Of a DNA stretch of 64,000 nt, positions 47,407 through 56,416 are shown piece after piece. The first letter of the stretch is position 1. Each line of letters begins with the position of its first letter. A program made the position numbers and the translations under genes. The notes under the pieces were generated by a model. It was not told the origin of the DNA. It searched no databases and was given only the letters and a program-made list of their open reading frames with translations. The stretch is from Pontixanthobacter sp. CEM42 (GTDB lineage Bacteria > Pseudomonadota > Alphaproteobacteria > Sphingomonadales > Sphingomonadaceae), in the NCBI RefSeq assembly GCF_017812015.1, contig NZ_JADQTN010000001.1:1094501-1158500 (forward strand), read 5' to 3'.

Positions 47407-48366
47407 CTAAGCGGCGTTTGCCAGCCTCTTCTGGGCGGAGGCCAACCTGCACATTACCTTCAGATCACGTTCGCTAAGCTGTAAAGCCGCGTCGGCCCAC
47501 AATTCGGTGATACGGTTAAGCTCATCAAGCTGCAAATCCCAAGACAGTTTCATCGCCCGGCGAGCATTGACCAGCCCGGCATGGCGCCGATCCGACTTCT
47601 TGATGAAGTCGCGGCACACATTCAGCCCTTCGCCTTTCTCGGCCAAATGGTGAACCAAACCAAGCTCGTACATCTGCTCAGCGGAGTAGGTCTCATTGGA
47701 AACGATCAGCCGATCGGCCATCGCACTTCCCAATTTGCGCGAGAGGAATGCATGCGCACCCATCCCGGGAAACAGGCCGAACATGATCTCTGGCAGTCCG
47801 AATGTCGCATCACGCTCTGCCACGATATAGTCGAATGACATCAACGCTTCCCAGCCGCCGCCCAATGCAGCGCCCTCGACGAGACCGATAGTAAGCATCG
47901 GAATGTCTAGCGTATTCATGTTGTTGTGCAAAATCTCACAGCAACGATGGCCGTAATGTTCGAGACCCTCGCGATCACGCTCACGGATCAAATTTTGAAA
48001 CAGGGTGAGGTCGCCACCGAAGCAAAATACGCCCGGCGCACGACTGCCAAGGACAAGATATTTGAGCGGTACTTTATCGGGACCGAAGCCTTGCGAAATC
48101 AACTTCTGCCAATTCTCAAAATCGCTCAGCATCGTCCGCGTAAAGCTCGGGCGGCCCTCGGGCCGCATATAGGTCCACAATGTCTGGGTATCTTCCTGAT
48201 ACATAACGTCGAGCTCTTTCAGAGCCAGAAGTCCGTCAGGAATTTCTGTGTGAGAAAGATCGTGATCAAGCAGATGCTCATCACCTTCCCCAAGGGGCAT
48301 AACGGTTCTCGAGACGCTGTCCACGTCTTCTGTTACCCTTCCCGATCCAGCCGTAATCCGATCCAT
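47407..48366 (-). CDS. rpfF: RpfF-family crotonase (diffusible-signal-factor synthase homologue)
   Basis: A 319-residue crotonase-fold enzyme. It matches Xanthomonas RpfF: FGGDLTLFQNLIRERDR, LVEGAALGGGWEAL and GLPEIMFGLFPGMGAHAF. The two catalytic Glu residues fall at 173 and 193, the same 20-residue spacing as Glu141 and Glu161 of RpfF. RpfF makes cis-2-unsaturated fatty-acid signals from acyl-ACP. The N-terminus is about 40 residues longer than that of RpfF. Upstream has AAGGGG and a direct ATTTTCCA pair (48446-48453, 48460-48467). No rpfC or rpfG sensor is in the window. Alternative: a degradative enoyl-CoA hydratase, but the residue pattern favours RpfF. Confidence 0.8.
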   Translation of the reverse strand: MDRITAGSGRVTEDVDSVSRTVMPLGEGDEHLLDHDLSHTEIPDGLLALKELDVMYQEDTQTLWTYMRPEGRPSFTRTMLSDFENWQKLISQGFGPDKVPLKYLVLGSRAPGVFCFGGDLTLFQNLIRERDREGLEHYGHRCCEILHNNMNTLDIPMLTIGLVEGAALGGGWEALMSFDYIVAERDATFGLPEIMFGLFPGMGAHAFLSRKLGSAMADRLIVSNETYSAEQMYELGLVHHLAEKGEGLNVCRDFIKKSDRRHAGLVNARRAMKLSWDLQLDELNRITELWADAALQLSERDLKVMCRLASAQKRLANAA

Positions 48367-48445
48367 TGCGACCCCTTTTTAGGATGAATGCGGTGTACTG
48401 ATCACCACCTTGCTACAGCCATGGTGACTCGCTTGGCAAACACTT

Positions 48446-48467
48446 ATTTTCCAGCTTGAATTTTCCA
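48446..48467. repeat. Direct ATTTTCCA pair upstream of the rpfF homologue
   Basis: ATTTTCCA occurs at 48446-48453 and again at 48460-48467, 14 bases apart, in the 150-base gap before the rpfF start on its minus-strand side. It could be a regulator site; only one pair is seen and the base composition is AT rich. Confidence 0.35.
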
Positions 48468-48518
48468 ACGTCCCGAAAATGGCCAGTTGGTAAGTAATTG
48501 TGACTCTTTTTCTTAGAC

Positions 48519-50417
48519 TTAGCGCACGACCTGCAGATGCTTTATTGAGCGCTCAAGCATAAGCAATTGCCAAAGAATGCGGCCATGATCGGCACGCTTG
48601 GCTATGTGATCATCGGCAATTTTGGCCAAGGCGCGCGGGTTGAACCATCCGGTACGCGCCAATCCTGCGCTCGAACTAATAGCTTTCGCTTCACCAGCAA
48701 GCGGACCACGGAACCAATCAGAAATCGGCGTAACAAATCCCTGCTTCGGCCGATAAAGGATATCGTTCGGAAGATAGCGTTCCATCGTGTGTTTCACGAG
48801 CCACTTGCCCTGAGCACCGCGTACGCGGGCGCGGTGCGGCAACTGGGCTGCGAATTCAATCAGGCGATGATCCAACAGCGGTTCACGTGCCTCGAGGCTT
48901 ACCGACATGCTGGCGCGGTCGACTTTGGTCAGGATATCACCCTGTAGCCAGAACTTAAGGTCAGCATATTGCGCACGGTCCAATCCGGACCTGGCAGGCG
49001 CATTGCGCATCAAATCGATTAGTGGTTGCTCTGCGCGGTATTCACCCAATTCACGTTTTAGATCGTCCGAGAACAGCTTCTGACGTAGTTCAGGAGGAAT
49101 AACCGAGAGTGACCGCGCATAACCCGTCGCTCCATCTTGAGCGAGTGACTGCAAAGTGGATTTGGCTCGCAGGGGCCGCGGAGCCCAATCTGCTTTCGGC
49201 CAAACCGCGCCCAATCCACCGAATATGGGTTTGCGGAGGGACTCAGGAAGCATTGCCCTCGCCTGCTCTTCTCGAGCGTGGAAGATTTGGCGGCGATACC
49301 CAGCGAATGCTTCGTCCGCGCCGTCACCCGACAACGCGACAGTTACATGCTCGCGGGCCAACTGGCACACGCGCCATGTTGGTAGTGCAGACGCATCGGC
49401 AAACGGCTCATCGAACATGCCGACAAGCCGGTCGATCTCTTGAAAATCGTCGGGCTGGACGGTGCGGTTGTAATGATTGGTACCGAACAGGCCGGCTACC
49501 TTCTCGGCATAACCTGTTTCATCGAGCGCGGCGACGTCGAAGCCAATCGAGCAGGTCGTCACAGGATCGCGGTGTGATTCTGCCATCAGCGCGACCACAC
49601 TGGATGAATCCACACCACCAGATAGAAACGCGCCCAACGGTACGTCAGCATCCATGCGAGACGTCACGCCCTCGCGCACATGATGAAGCAACTCTACGGA
49701 AAGGTCCGCATCTTTGCCTTTCTTGCGGTCGGCAAAGCTCACATCCCACCACTGGCGCGGCGGCTGGGCAGGCCGACCGTGCCTCAACAAGCGGAAATGG
49801 CCAGCCGGGAGCTTTTCGACACCCTTCAGGATCGACCTATGATCGGGCACATAGCCCCATGTCATGTAGTCCTCGATCGCTAACGGGTCAGTTTCGCGGC
49901 GTAGGAGCGGATGCGCCAGCAGGCCTTTGAGTTCGGACGCGAATGCCAAGCTGCCATCGCTCAGTGGTGCCATAAATAGCGGTTTCACGCCCAACCGGTC
50001 GCGCGCAAGCAGCAACTCTTTCCGGTTACGGTCGTAAAGAGCGAAAGCGAACATACCATGCAACCGCTCCAGACAATCTACGCCCCAGCGCTGCCATGCG
50101 GCCAGAATAACTTCGCTATCGCCGTCAGTCCGGAAAGTTGCACCCTGCCCCTCAAGCTCGCGCCGAAGCTCCCGAAAATTGTAGATCTCGCCATTGAATA
50201 CGAGAACCGCATTACCATCCGCCGAATGCATCGGCTGGGGTGAACCCTCGATATCGATGATCGACAGGCGGCGGTGCCCCAGTCCCACGCCAGCATCGGT
50301 CCATACGCCTTCGCCGTCAGGACCGCGATGCTCCAGTGCGTCGCACATACGCTTGATACGCGCCGGATCGACCGGCTTGGGTGTCCCGCAATGGAAAAGG
50401 CCGGCAATTCCGCACAT
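48519..50417 (-). CDS. XrtA-associated asparagine-synthase-like amidotransferase
   Basis: A 632-residue class II amidotransferase. The start at ATG 50417 gives Met-Cys-Gly-Ile-Ala, with Cys2 as the glutaminase nucleophile. The N-terminal Ntn domain is followed by a PP-loop synthetase (FLSGGVDSSSVV) and a C-terminal substrate domain. Members at exosortase A loci form the named XrtA/PEP-CTERM amidotransferase family and are thought to modify the exopolysaccharide. It is the last gene of the operon, ten bases after the xrtA stop. A longer frame from 50468 would put the catalytic Cys inside the protein and is rejected. Confidence 0.92.
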   Translation of the reverse strand: MCGIAGLFHCGTPKPVDPARIKRMCDALEHRGPDGEGVWTDAGVGLGHRRLSIIDIEGSPQPMHSADGNAVLVFNGEIYNFRELRRELEGQGATFRTDGDSEVILAAWQRWGVDCLERLHGMFAFALYDRNRKELLLARDRLGVKPLFMAPLSDGSLAFASELKGLLAHPLLRRETDPLAIEDYMTWGYVPDHRSILKGVEKLPAGHFRLLRHGRPAQPPRQWWDVSFADRKKGKDADLSVELLHHVREGVTSRMDADVPLGAFLSGGVDSSSVVALMAESHRDPVTTCSIGFDVAALDETGYAEKVAGLFGTNHYNRTVQPDDFQEIDRLVGMFDEPFADASALPTWRVCQLAREHVTVALSGDGADEAFAGYRRQIFHAREEQARAMLPESLRKPIFGGLGAVWPKADWAPRPLRAKSTLQSLAQDGATGYARSLSVIPPELRQKLFSDDLKRELGEYRAEQPLIDLMRNAPARSGLDRAQYADLKFWLQGDILTKVDRASMSVSLEAREPLLDHRLIEFAAQLPHRARVRGAQGKWLVKHTMERYLPNDILYRPKQGFVTPISDWFRGPLAGEAKAISSSAGLARTGWFNPRALAKIADDHIAKRADHGRILWQLLMLERSIKHLQVVR

Positions 50418-50427
50418 CGGCTGCGCC

Positions 50428-51990
50428 CTAACGTAGGCCCGCGATGCGGTCCATCCATTCGCTTTCATTGCCGATAGATTGGCGGAAAGCTGCGATAGAA
50501 GGAGCTGGTTTCTGCGTTTCGGTCTCTTCTGCCGATAGGATCAGCATCATCGTCGGCTGAGCGCGGAGCAATAGCCGGTCACGCATATTGGCGAGCTTCA
50601 GCTTGGCGGCACTCCCAGTGAGGATATCGCCGTGATGGAACGATGTCTGCGCCAAGCGCTTCACTTGCCCGTTGGCGAGGAGGTAATCGCTTACTGCTTG
50701 CGGCACCGCTTCGCCCGGGGCCAACCAACGCCACTCTTTCTCTGTCGACAATGCGCCCTCACCGTAAGCACTGGCCTCTCGGCCTTCTTCCTGAGCGGCA
50801 TAGAGTGCGAGAAACACGTCTACCTCTTGGCCAGCTTCACTGCGATAACGCCCGAGCAAGCGGTGGTCCGCGCCTGTTGCCTTGGGTGACCAATCGACAA
50901 GTGGTGCGTAGTCTACGCGTGTCCATCCGTTCACTTCCGGCAAAGTGATCGATGCAGGCACCGCAGCTTCCACTTGCGATGCCATCGCATTCCAACCGCC
51001 GAAGAGGACGAGCATACCCGCTACCACGCCAAAGGCCATGTTCCCGCCGATAGTCGCAGCAATCAGGTTCTTGAACCAATGGTGAGTCTCGATAGCCGGC
51101 AAATCAATACCAAGGTCTTCGGGGTCACGATCAAAATAGCGCCACGATGCCGCCAGCAACGCGGCAACAACCAGCGCAAAGAATACCCAGCCGTAAAACA
51201 CATGGTCGAACCCGGCAGCGAATTCGATGCCTTGCGATTGCGCGATGTAGATCGTTCCCCATGCGCGTACGCCATTGGCAAGGATCGGCAATGCGATTGC
51301 CGCCGCCATAAAGGCGGCCCGGCGCTTCCAACTTTTGAAACAACTGTAAGCAACAAGGGTGCCAAGCGCGATCATAGCGATCAGGAATTTTACACCCGAA
51401 CATGCCTCGGCAACTTCGAACAAGCCTGCGGGTGTATCGATGAACACGCCGTCGATAATTGCCGGAATACCGCTCCATTCGGTCAGCGCGATAACGAGAT
51501 CAGCGGTGACCATTTGCAGCGTTGGCACCAGCTCGTCACCGAACGGCACCAGAAACAGCATGTAGGTCAACGGGAACAGGTTTGCGGCTGCAATGCGCGG
51601 CCCTAGCAATACCAACGTGCTGGCCTGCAGCGCCAGCACGGCGCCAAGTTGGCTTACCGTGTTCACACCTGCGAGCGAGCCGATTAGCCAGAAGAACAAT
51701 GCTATGCCAACTGCCAACAGACCCGGCCACCACGCGACAGGCTTTAGGTGGCGCAGCTGATCGCGCCGATCATAAATCAGCCAACCGACTATGAATGGTA
51801 CGAGCAGAATGTGATTGTAGGTCGAGATGTTCCACCACTGGTCGAACATGGAAAGCCAATCGCGAAAGGTGAGCGCGATGATCGCCAGCCACGCGAGCGC
51901 TAACCGGCCTAGCGGTAAACGCCAGTGATCGGGGATGCTCTGCAGCAACTTTCCCTCGCCTGCGGTTCCAAGTGACAGACTACGCGGCAT
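50428..51990 (-). CDS. xrtA: Exosortase A with C-terminal EpsI domain
   Basis: A 520-residue membrane protease-transpeptidase. The first 285 residues are an eight-helix exosortase; the catalytic triad is Cys197 (EACSGVKFLIA), Arg242 (NGVRAWG) and His263 (DHVFYGW). A membrane segment near 315-335 is followed by an EpsI-like periplasmic domain to the end. Exosortases process PEP-CTERM proteins, sorting them to the surface. The start overlaps the glycosyltransferase stop by 11 bases. Fusion with EpsI is common in type A. Confidence 0.93.
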   Translation of the reverse strand: MPRSLSLGTAGEGKLLQSIPDHWRLPLGRLALAWLAIIALTFRDWLSMFDQWWNISTYNHILLVPFIVGWLIYDRRDQLRHLKPVAWWPGLLAVGIALFFWLIGSLAGVNTVSQLGAVLALQASTLVLLGPRIAAANLFPLTYMLFLVPFGDELVPTLQMVTADLVIALTEWSGIPAIIDGVFIDTPAGLFEVAEACSGVKFLIAMIALGTLVAYSCFKSWKRRAAFMAAAIALPILANGVRAWGTIYIAQSQGIEFAAGFDHVFYGWVFFALVVAALLAASWRYFDRDPEDLGIDLPAIETHHWFKNLIAATIGGNMAFGVVAGMLVLFGGWNAMASQVEAAVPASITLPEVNGWTRVDYAPLVDWSPKATGADHRLLGRYRSEAGQEVDVFLALYAAQEEGREASAYGEGALSTEKEWRWLAPGEAVPQAVSDYLLANGQVKRLAQTSFHHGDILTGSAAKLKLANMRDRLLLRAQPTMMLILSAEETETQKPAPSIAAFRQSIGNESEWMDRIAGLR

Positions 51991-53227
51991 CGCGTTGGCG
52001 GCCCTTCGCCTGACCCGATTGTGGGGGATAGCCGCACAACTCCGCTAGAGGTGCCAACATGGCCTCCCAGCCCTGCTGCTCGACCACATGGCGGCGCGCA
52101 GCAGCAGCCATCAACGATGTCGATGGTCTATCAGCAAGCATATCCAATGCACGCTCTACTAACGCCTCATCGGTATTGGCCACCGCGAAATGCTCACCAT
52201 TGGTTGCATCTATGCCTGTTGCAGCCTCGGGAGAGAGCAACACGGGCCGGGCCATCGCCATCGCCTCGAGCACTTTGTTCTGTACACCGCGGGCTATTTC
52301 CAACGGCGCGATCACAATATCTGCGCCCGCGAGAAATGGCCGCACATCGGGAACTTCGCCCCACACACGAATACCCGGCTCACCATCTCGCTTGGTCAGT
52401 TGACTGACCGGAGCCCGACCGACGAGATGGAAGCTAGCCTCGGGATGCACCGCGCGGATTTGCGGCATCAGTCGATCCATCACCCGCAACGCAGCACCAA
52501 TATTCGGTGCGTAATCCATCTGGCCAGTGAACACAAAGTTCGGGCCGCTGGATCGCGCAAGGTCAGGATGCGGCTCGCAATTTAACGGGTCGAAAAATTC
52601 GGTATCGATACCGTTGCGAACAGCACCGGTCTCACAGCTCTCGTGCGACGTAACGCGCGAACGAAAAAGTGCCTCTTCAGCCTCGCTGACAAACAATGTG
52701 CAGTCGGCTCGCTGTGCCAATTGTTCTTCTACTTGCGCGAGCATCACGCCTTCACGTGCATCAATCCATTTGCGCGGGAATTTACCGTCTTCGGCATAGG
52801 CTTCGAATTTGGCGGAATCGACATCGCAAAGGTCGATTACGACCTTTCCCTCGAACGAGGCGGGAATGTACTGCCCCATTTGCCCCGAGAATACGAAGAT
52901 CGTCTGGATATTCCGCTCTTGAATTGTTTTGACGACCCAGTCGGCCAGAGCGGCATCTTCAAAGGCAGTCAGGCTGACTGGCTTTCCCGTTGCAAGCGCT
53001 TCAATCCCGGCCCGAGCCATGGATTTTGAACGACGCGGCAAGCAATAGCTTTCTGCGAGTTCGCCAAGCAGGTGCTCATGCTCAAAATCATTGTCAGTAT
53101 CGCCAAAGCAACCGACATGAACGGGCGCGAACTTAGCCAGCGCCCTCAGCAAATGATGTGAACGAATTTTGTCCCCGCGATCAGGTGGAAACGGCATTCG
53201 GTGCGCCAGAAACAGGATATGGCCCAT
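51980..53227 (-). CDS. XrtA-associated glycosyltransferase (TIGR03087 type)
   Basis: A 415-residue GT-B glycosyltransferase of the family tied to exosortase A loci. HRMPFPPDRGDKIRSHHLL near the N-terminus is the family signature; the C-terminal half has the donor-site motif (GVQNKVLEAMAMARPVLLSPEAA). It probably adds a sugar to the exopolysaccharide repeat or a lipid carrier. The ATG at 53227 overlaps the FemAB stop as TAATG; a longer frame to 53293 is rejected. Confidence 0.9.
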   Translation of the reverse strand: MGHILFLAHRMPFPPDRGDKIRSHHLLRALAKFAPVHVGCFGDTDNDFEHEHLLGELAESYCLPRRSKSMARAGIEALATGKPVSLTAFEDAALADWVVKTIQERNIQTIFVFSGQMGQYIPASFEGKVVIDLCDVDSAKFEAYAEDGKFPRKWIDAREGVMLAQVEEQLAQRADCTLFVSEAEEALFRSRVTSHESCETGAVRNGIDTEFFDPLNCEPHPDLARSSGPNFVFTGQMDYAPNIGAALRVMDRLMPQIRAVHPEASFHLVGRAPVSQLTKRDGEPGIRVWGEVPDVRPFLAGADIVIAPLEIARGVQNKVLEAMAMARPVLLSPEAATGIDATNGEHFAVANTDEALVERALDMLADRPSTSLMAAAARRHVVEQQGWEAMLAPLAELCGYPPQSGQAKGRQRDAA

Positions 53228-54291
53228 TAGGCTAGTCCTTTGGCAATAACCGGCCCGATGATATTCGCGACTTTCAGCGGCAAGCGCTTCCACAGATCGA
53301 TCTTGGCAGAGTAGGCTTCGCTATTGGGATTGATATCGCGCTTCGCATGTCCCGGCGCAGTCCAACTGGCGTAGCTGAGCGGTTGCGGCTCGAAGCCCCA
53401 ATTCTTCTTGTAATTGTAAGGTCCGCTGCCGGTCTTCGAACGCCCAAAGTCAAACCGCTGCATACCGCGTCTGCGCGCGTGGAGCATCAGCTCGAAATAC
53501 ATCCGTTCGTTGGCGCGCAGATGACGCGCGGCGAATGTTCCACCGCCCCAATAGGGCATGACTGCGCCGTCATGATAGAATGATAGAACGCTGGCGACAG
53601 GAACGCCCTCATGGCGAACAGTTAGAATATCAGCATCAGCGCCGAATTCATCGAGCATAGCATCAAAAAGTGCGCGCGGAAAAACCGGAGTGCCGAGGTT
53701 GCGGACACTCTCTGCATAGACGGCATAGTGCGCCGCCCGATCTTCTTCGCCGCCGCCGACAGATACTTCAAGATCGAGCTTCAGGCTCTTCCGGATCTCC
53801 GCGCGCTGCTTGCGCGGAATCGCGAGCAATTGCTGCTCGTCATCCTCGGCTAAATCGGTAACGAAACCCGCATGGCTATCATCACAATGATGCCAGTCTC
53901 GTGGTGCATCACCACCGCGCAATTCAATTGTCGGACAAGACTTCCGGATCGCCAGTTCTTCAACTGAACGGCACAATTGCACCACAGTCTTGGCACTGCT
54001 CGCCAACGCTCCTCCACCGACACCAAATCCGCTCGAGACTAAGGCCCTGCCGAAAAGCGGCGAATGCACTTCGCTGAGTGGCAGCCAGCCCGTAACGTTC
54101 CCGCATTTCTCAGCAACGAGGCCAGTCGCTCTCTGACCGGTGCTCGTCTCCACCGCTCGCAGCCACGCAGGGCGGTGAAACGGTGTTCCGCCCATCTCGG
54201 AGACAAAACTCTCTATCCGCGCGAACTCACCCGGATCGCGCAATTGGACAAGCGAAATGCTCTCCGCCGAAAGAGGAAACGGCGCGTTCAT
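53227..54291 (-). CDS. XrtA-associated FemAB-like protein
   Basis: A 354-residue protein with the double GNAT-like fold of Fem transferases, which add amino acids to peptidoglycan or, in this family, to an unknown acceptor. ERMYFELMLHARRRGMQ and FDFGRSKTGSGPYNYKKNWGF are the family motifs. The ATG at 54291 overlaps the deacetylase stop by four bases. An aminoacyl-tRNA or acyl donor is likely but not shown. Confidence 0.88.
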   Translation of the reverse strand: MNAPFPLSAESISLVQLRDPGEFARIESFVSEMGGTPFHRPAWLRAVETSTGQRATGLVAEKCGNVTGWLPLSEVHSPLFGRALVSSGFGVGGGALASSAKTVVQLCRSVEELAIRKSCPTIELRGGDAPRDWHHCDDSHAGFVTDLAEDDEQQLLAIPRKQRAEIRKSLKLDLEVSVGGGEEDRAAHYAVYAESVRNLGTPVFPRALFDAMLDEFGADADILTVRHEGVPVASVLSFYHDGAVMPYWGGGTFAARHLRANERMYFELMLHARRRGMQRFDFGRSKTGSGPYNYKKNWGFEPQPLSYASWTAPGHAKRDINPNSEAYSAKIDLWKRLPLKVANIIGPVIAKGLA

Positions 54292-55196
54292 GCGGCCCAT
54301 TCATCCTGTAGAGCTTTGGCAAACGCTGCCTCGCGCTCGGCGACTTCGTCCATTCGGCCCCATGCAAAATCGTCGATCAATTCGCGAAGTTTGGGTGCCA
54401 TCTTCTTCAGGTTTGTGTAGTGGCGCAGCCGCGATTTGATCGGTGCGCCGGGAACCCTTGGCTGATCTGGATCGACTTCCCAAGGATGGAAGTAGAACAC
54501 CGCTGGGCGGTTCTCCTCACGATTTACTTGGCGAATGGCCCAGCGTGAGAACGCGTAAGGCAGCACACGGAAGAAGCCGCCCCCGCCAGCAGCAACGCGG
54601 CGCCCGCCGAGTATTGCGGTCGTAACCGGAATTTCGACTAAGTCCGAACCCTCCAGCGGATTGAATGCAAAGCGCGGTGCTTCGCGCCATCCGTAATGGT
54701 CATGTGCAATCGGCGCGACGCTACTGGAATAGGTGTAACCTTGCGCCGCCAATTCTTCGTAGGCCCATGGCGTCCGCTGATCGATCGAGAAGCTGGGCGC
54801 ACGATACCCGGCGATCTTCGCGCCAGAAGCATCCTCGAGGATCGCCTGTGCCTTGGCGATATCTTCGCCGAATTCCTTACGGTCAAAGGTGAATACGCGT
54901 GCGTGGTCATAACCGTGGCTGGCCAATTCGTGCCCAGCTTCTACGATGCGTCGCATCAGCGGACCATGCCGCTTCGCCACCCATCCCAGCGTAAAGAACG
55001 TCGCCTTCACATCGGCTTCGCCGAACATGTCGAGGATGCGCAGGACATTGTCTTCCACGCGCAGCGCCAAGCCATCCCAATCTTCGCGGTCGATAACATT
55101 TTCGAACGCGCCAACTTGGAACCAGTCTTCAACGTCAACCGACAGGCCATTGATGACCGCAGTGTCCGCCTCTGGTTTTACCGGCGAATGTTCCAT
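54288..55196 (-). CDS. XrtA-associated polysaccharide deacetylase
   Basis: A 302-residue NodB-type deacetylase. The metal-binding motif begins SVDVEDWFQ (Asp) and continues with ASHGYDHARVF (two His); GYRAPSFSID is the active-site loop. It would remove acetyl groups from the exported glycan. I chose the ATG at 55196, with GGAG about nine bases upstream; the longer frame to 55253 overlaps the ATPase gene. Confidence 0.92.
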   Translation of the reverse strand: MEHSPVKPEADTAVINGLSVDVEDWFQVGAFENVIDREDWDGLALRVEDNVLRILDMFGEADVKATFFTLGWVAKRHGPLMRRIVEAGHELASHGYDHARVFTFDRKEFGEDIAKAQAILEDASGAKIAGYRAPSFSIDQRTPWAYEELAAQGYTYSSSVAPIAHDHYGWREAPRFAFNPLEGSDLVEIPVTTAILGGRRVAAGGGGFFRVLPYAFSRWAIRQVNREENRPAVFYFHPWEVDPDQPRVPGAPIKSRLRHYTNLKKMAPKLRELIDDFAWGRMDEVAEREAAFAKALQDEWAA

Positions 55197-55210
55197 CCGG
55201 AACGCTCCTC

Positions 55211-56398
55211 TCAGGCGGCTTCCACTCGAGCGGGCTGCTCGCTTTCGATCCACTCGATCATCATGGTAAGCACATGGCGCACAGTGCGCTCTTGCTCATC
55301 AAGGCGGGCATCCATACCGGCAATTTTCTCGACCAGTTCCTTGGGAAGTTCGACCTCGCCAGACTTCGCTTCAACCGCGCGCGACAGTTCGACAACAGCT
55401 TGCTGCAGTTCTTTGATCTGGGAATCGCGTTCAGCCAAAATCGCGTCGATCTGACCCTGCGCGAGTTCCTGCATCACAGGCGCTGCAACAGCTTCCGGTG
55501 CCGCTTGAACAGCCGCTACATGCTTGACCGGGCCGGACAATGGCATTGCGGCCGAGCCGACGTCATTGTCGCCGTCAGCAACAGCGTTGTCGCCTTGCAT
55601 CTCTTCGACCACAGAAGCCAGCATCGCGCTGTCGATCTTGGTGCGTTGTTCAACCGCGCCGAGCAGTAACAAACGTGTCGCTACTTGGTTCACGCGGCGC
55701 GGAACACCGCCCGTTGCTTCGTAGAATTCAGCAAAGATTGCATCGTCAAATTCAGGATTACCATCCCAACCAACACAGCCAAGGCGGTGCTCGATATAGG
55801 GCTTGAGTTCCGCTGGCTCCATCGCACCGAGGTGGTGCGCAGCGATTACCCGCTGACGCAGCTGCTCAAGCGCCGCGTGTTGCGCGAGAACTTGTTTGAA
55901 TTCAGGCTGACCCAGCAGCAGGACTTGCAGCAAGGGATGCGAACCGAGCTGGAAGTTCGACAGCATCCGAAGCTCTTCAAGCGCTTCGACAGACAAGTTC
56001 TGCGATTCATCAACGACCAGCATGGTGCGCCGACCCGCGCGGGCCTCATCATGCAGGAAGTTTTCGATAGCGCCCAGCGCGCTCGCCTTGTCCTTGCCTT
56101 CAACCTCAAGACCGAAGCTTTGCGCCGCGACATGAACCAGTTCTTCGCCGTCCAGATTGCTGGTGACCACCTGGCCCACCGTCATCTGTTCACGGTCAAT
56201 CTTCTGCATCAAATGCGCAACGAGCGTGGATTTACCTGCGCCCACTTCACCGGTGATCACGATAAAGCCTTCGCTCTGCGCCATGCCATATCCAAGATAG
56301 GACAGTGCTTTGCGGTGCGTTGCACTTTCAAAATAGAAATTCGGATCAGGGGTCAGCTGAAACGGTCGCGCCGTTAATCCGTAAAATTCATCAAACAT
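55211..56398 (-). CDS. XrtA-associated ATPase
   Basis: A 395-residue AAA-type ATPase of the ExeA/GspA-like family linked to exosortase A loci. Walker A GEVGAGKST is at 50-58, Walker B LVVDESQN near 135. The C-terminal 120 residues are an added, partly coiled-coil segment rich in Glu and Gln. It may drive assembly or regulation of the export complex. The downstream deacetylase starts 14 bases after its stop. Confidence 0.9.
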   Translation of the reverse strand: MFDEFYGLTARPFQLTPDPNFYFESATHRKALSYLGYGMAQSEGFIVITGEVGAGKSTLVAHLMQKIDREQMTVGQVVTSNLDGEELVHVAAQSFGLEVEGKDKASALGAIENFLHDEARAGRRTMLVVDESQNLSVEALEELRMLSNFQLGSHPLLQVLLLGQPEFKQVLAQHAALEQLRQRVIAAHHLGAMEPAELKPYIEHRLGCVGWDGNPEFDDAIFAEFYEATGGVPRRVNQVATRLLLLGAVEQRTKIDSAMLASVVEEMQGDNAVADGDNDVGSAAMPLSGPVKHVAAVQAAPEAVAAPVMQELAQGQIDAILAERDSQIKELQQAVVELSRAVEAKSGEVELPKELVEKIAGMDARLDEQERTVRHVLTMMIEWIESEQPARVEAA

Positions 56399-56416
56399 TG
56401 AAATGGTCCCCTAGGA

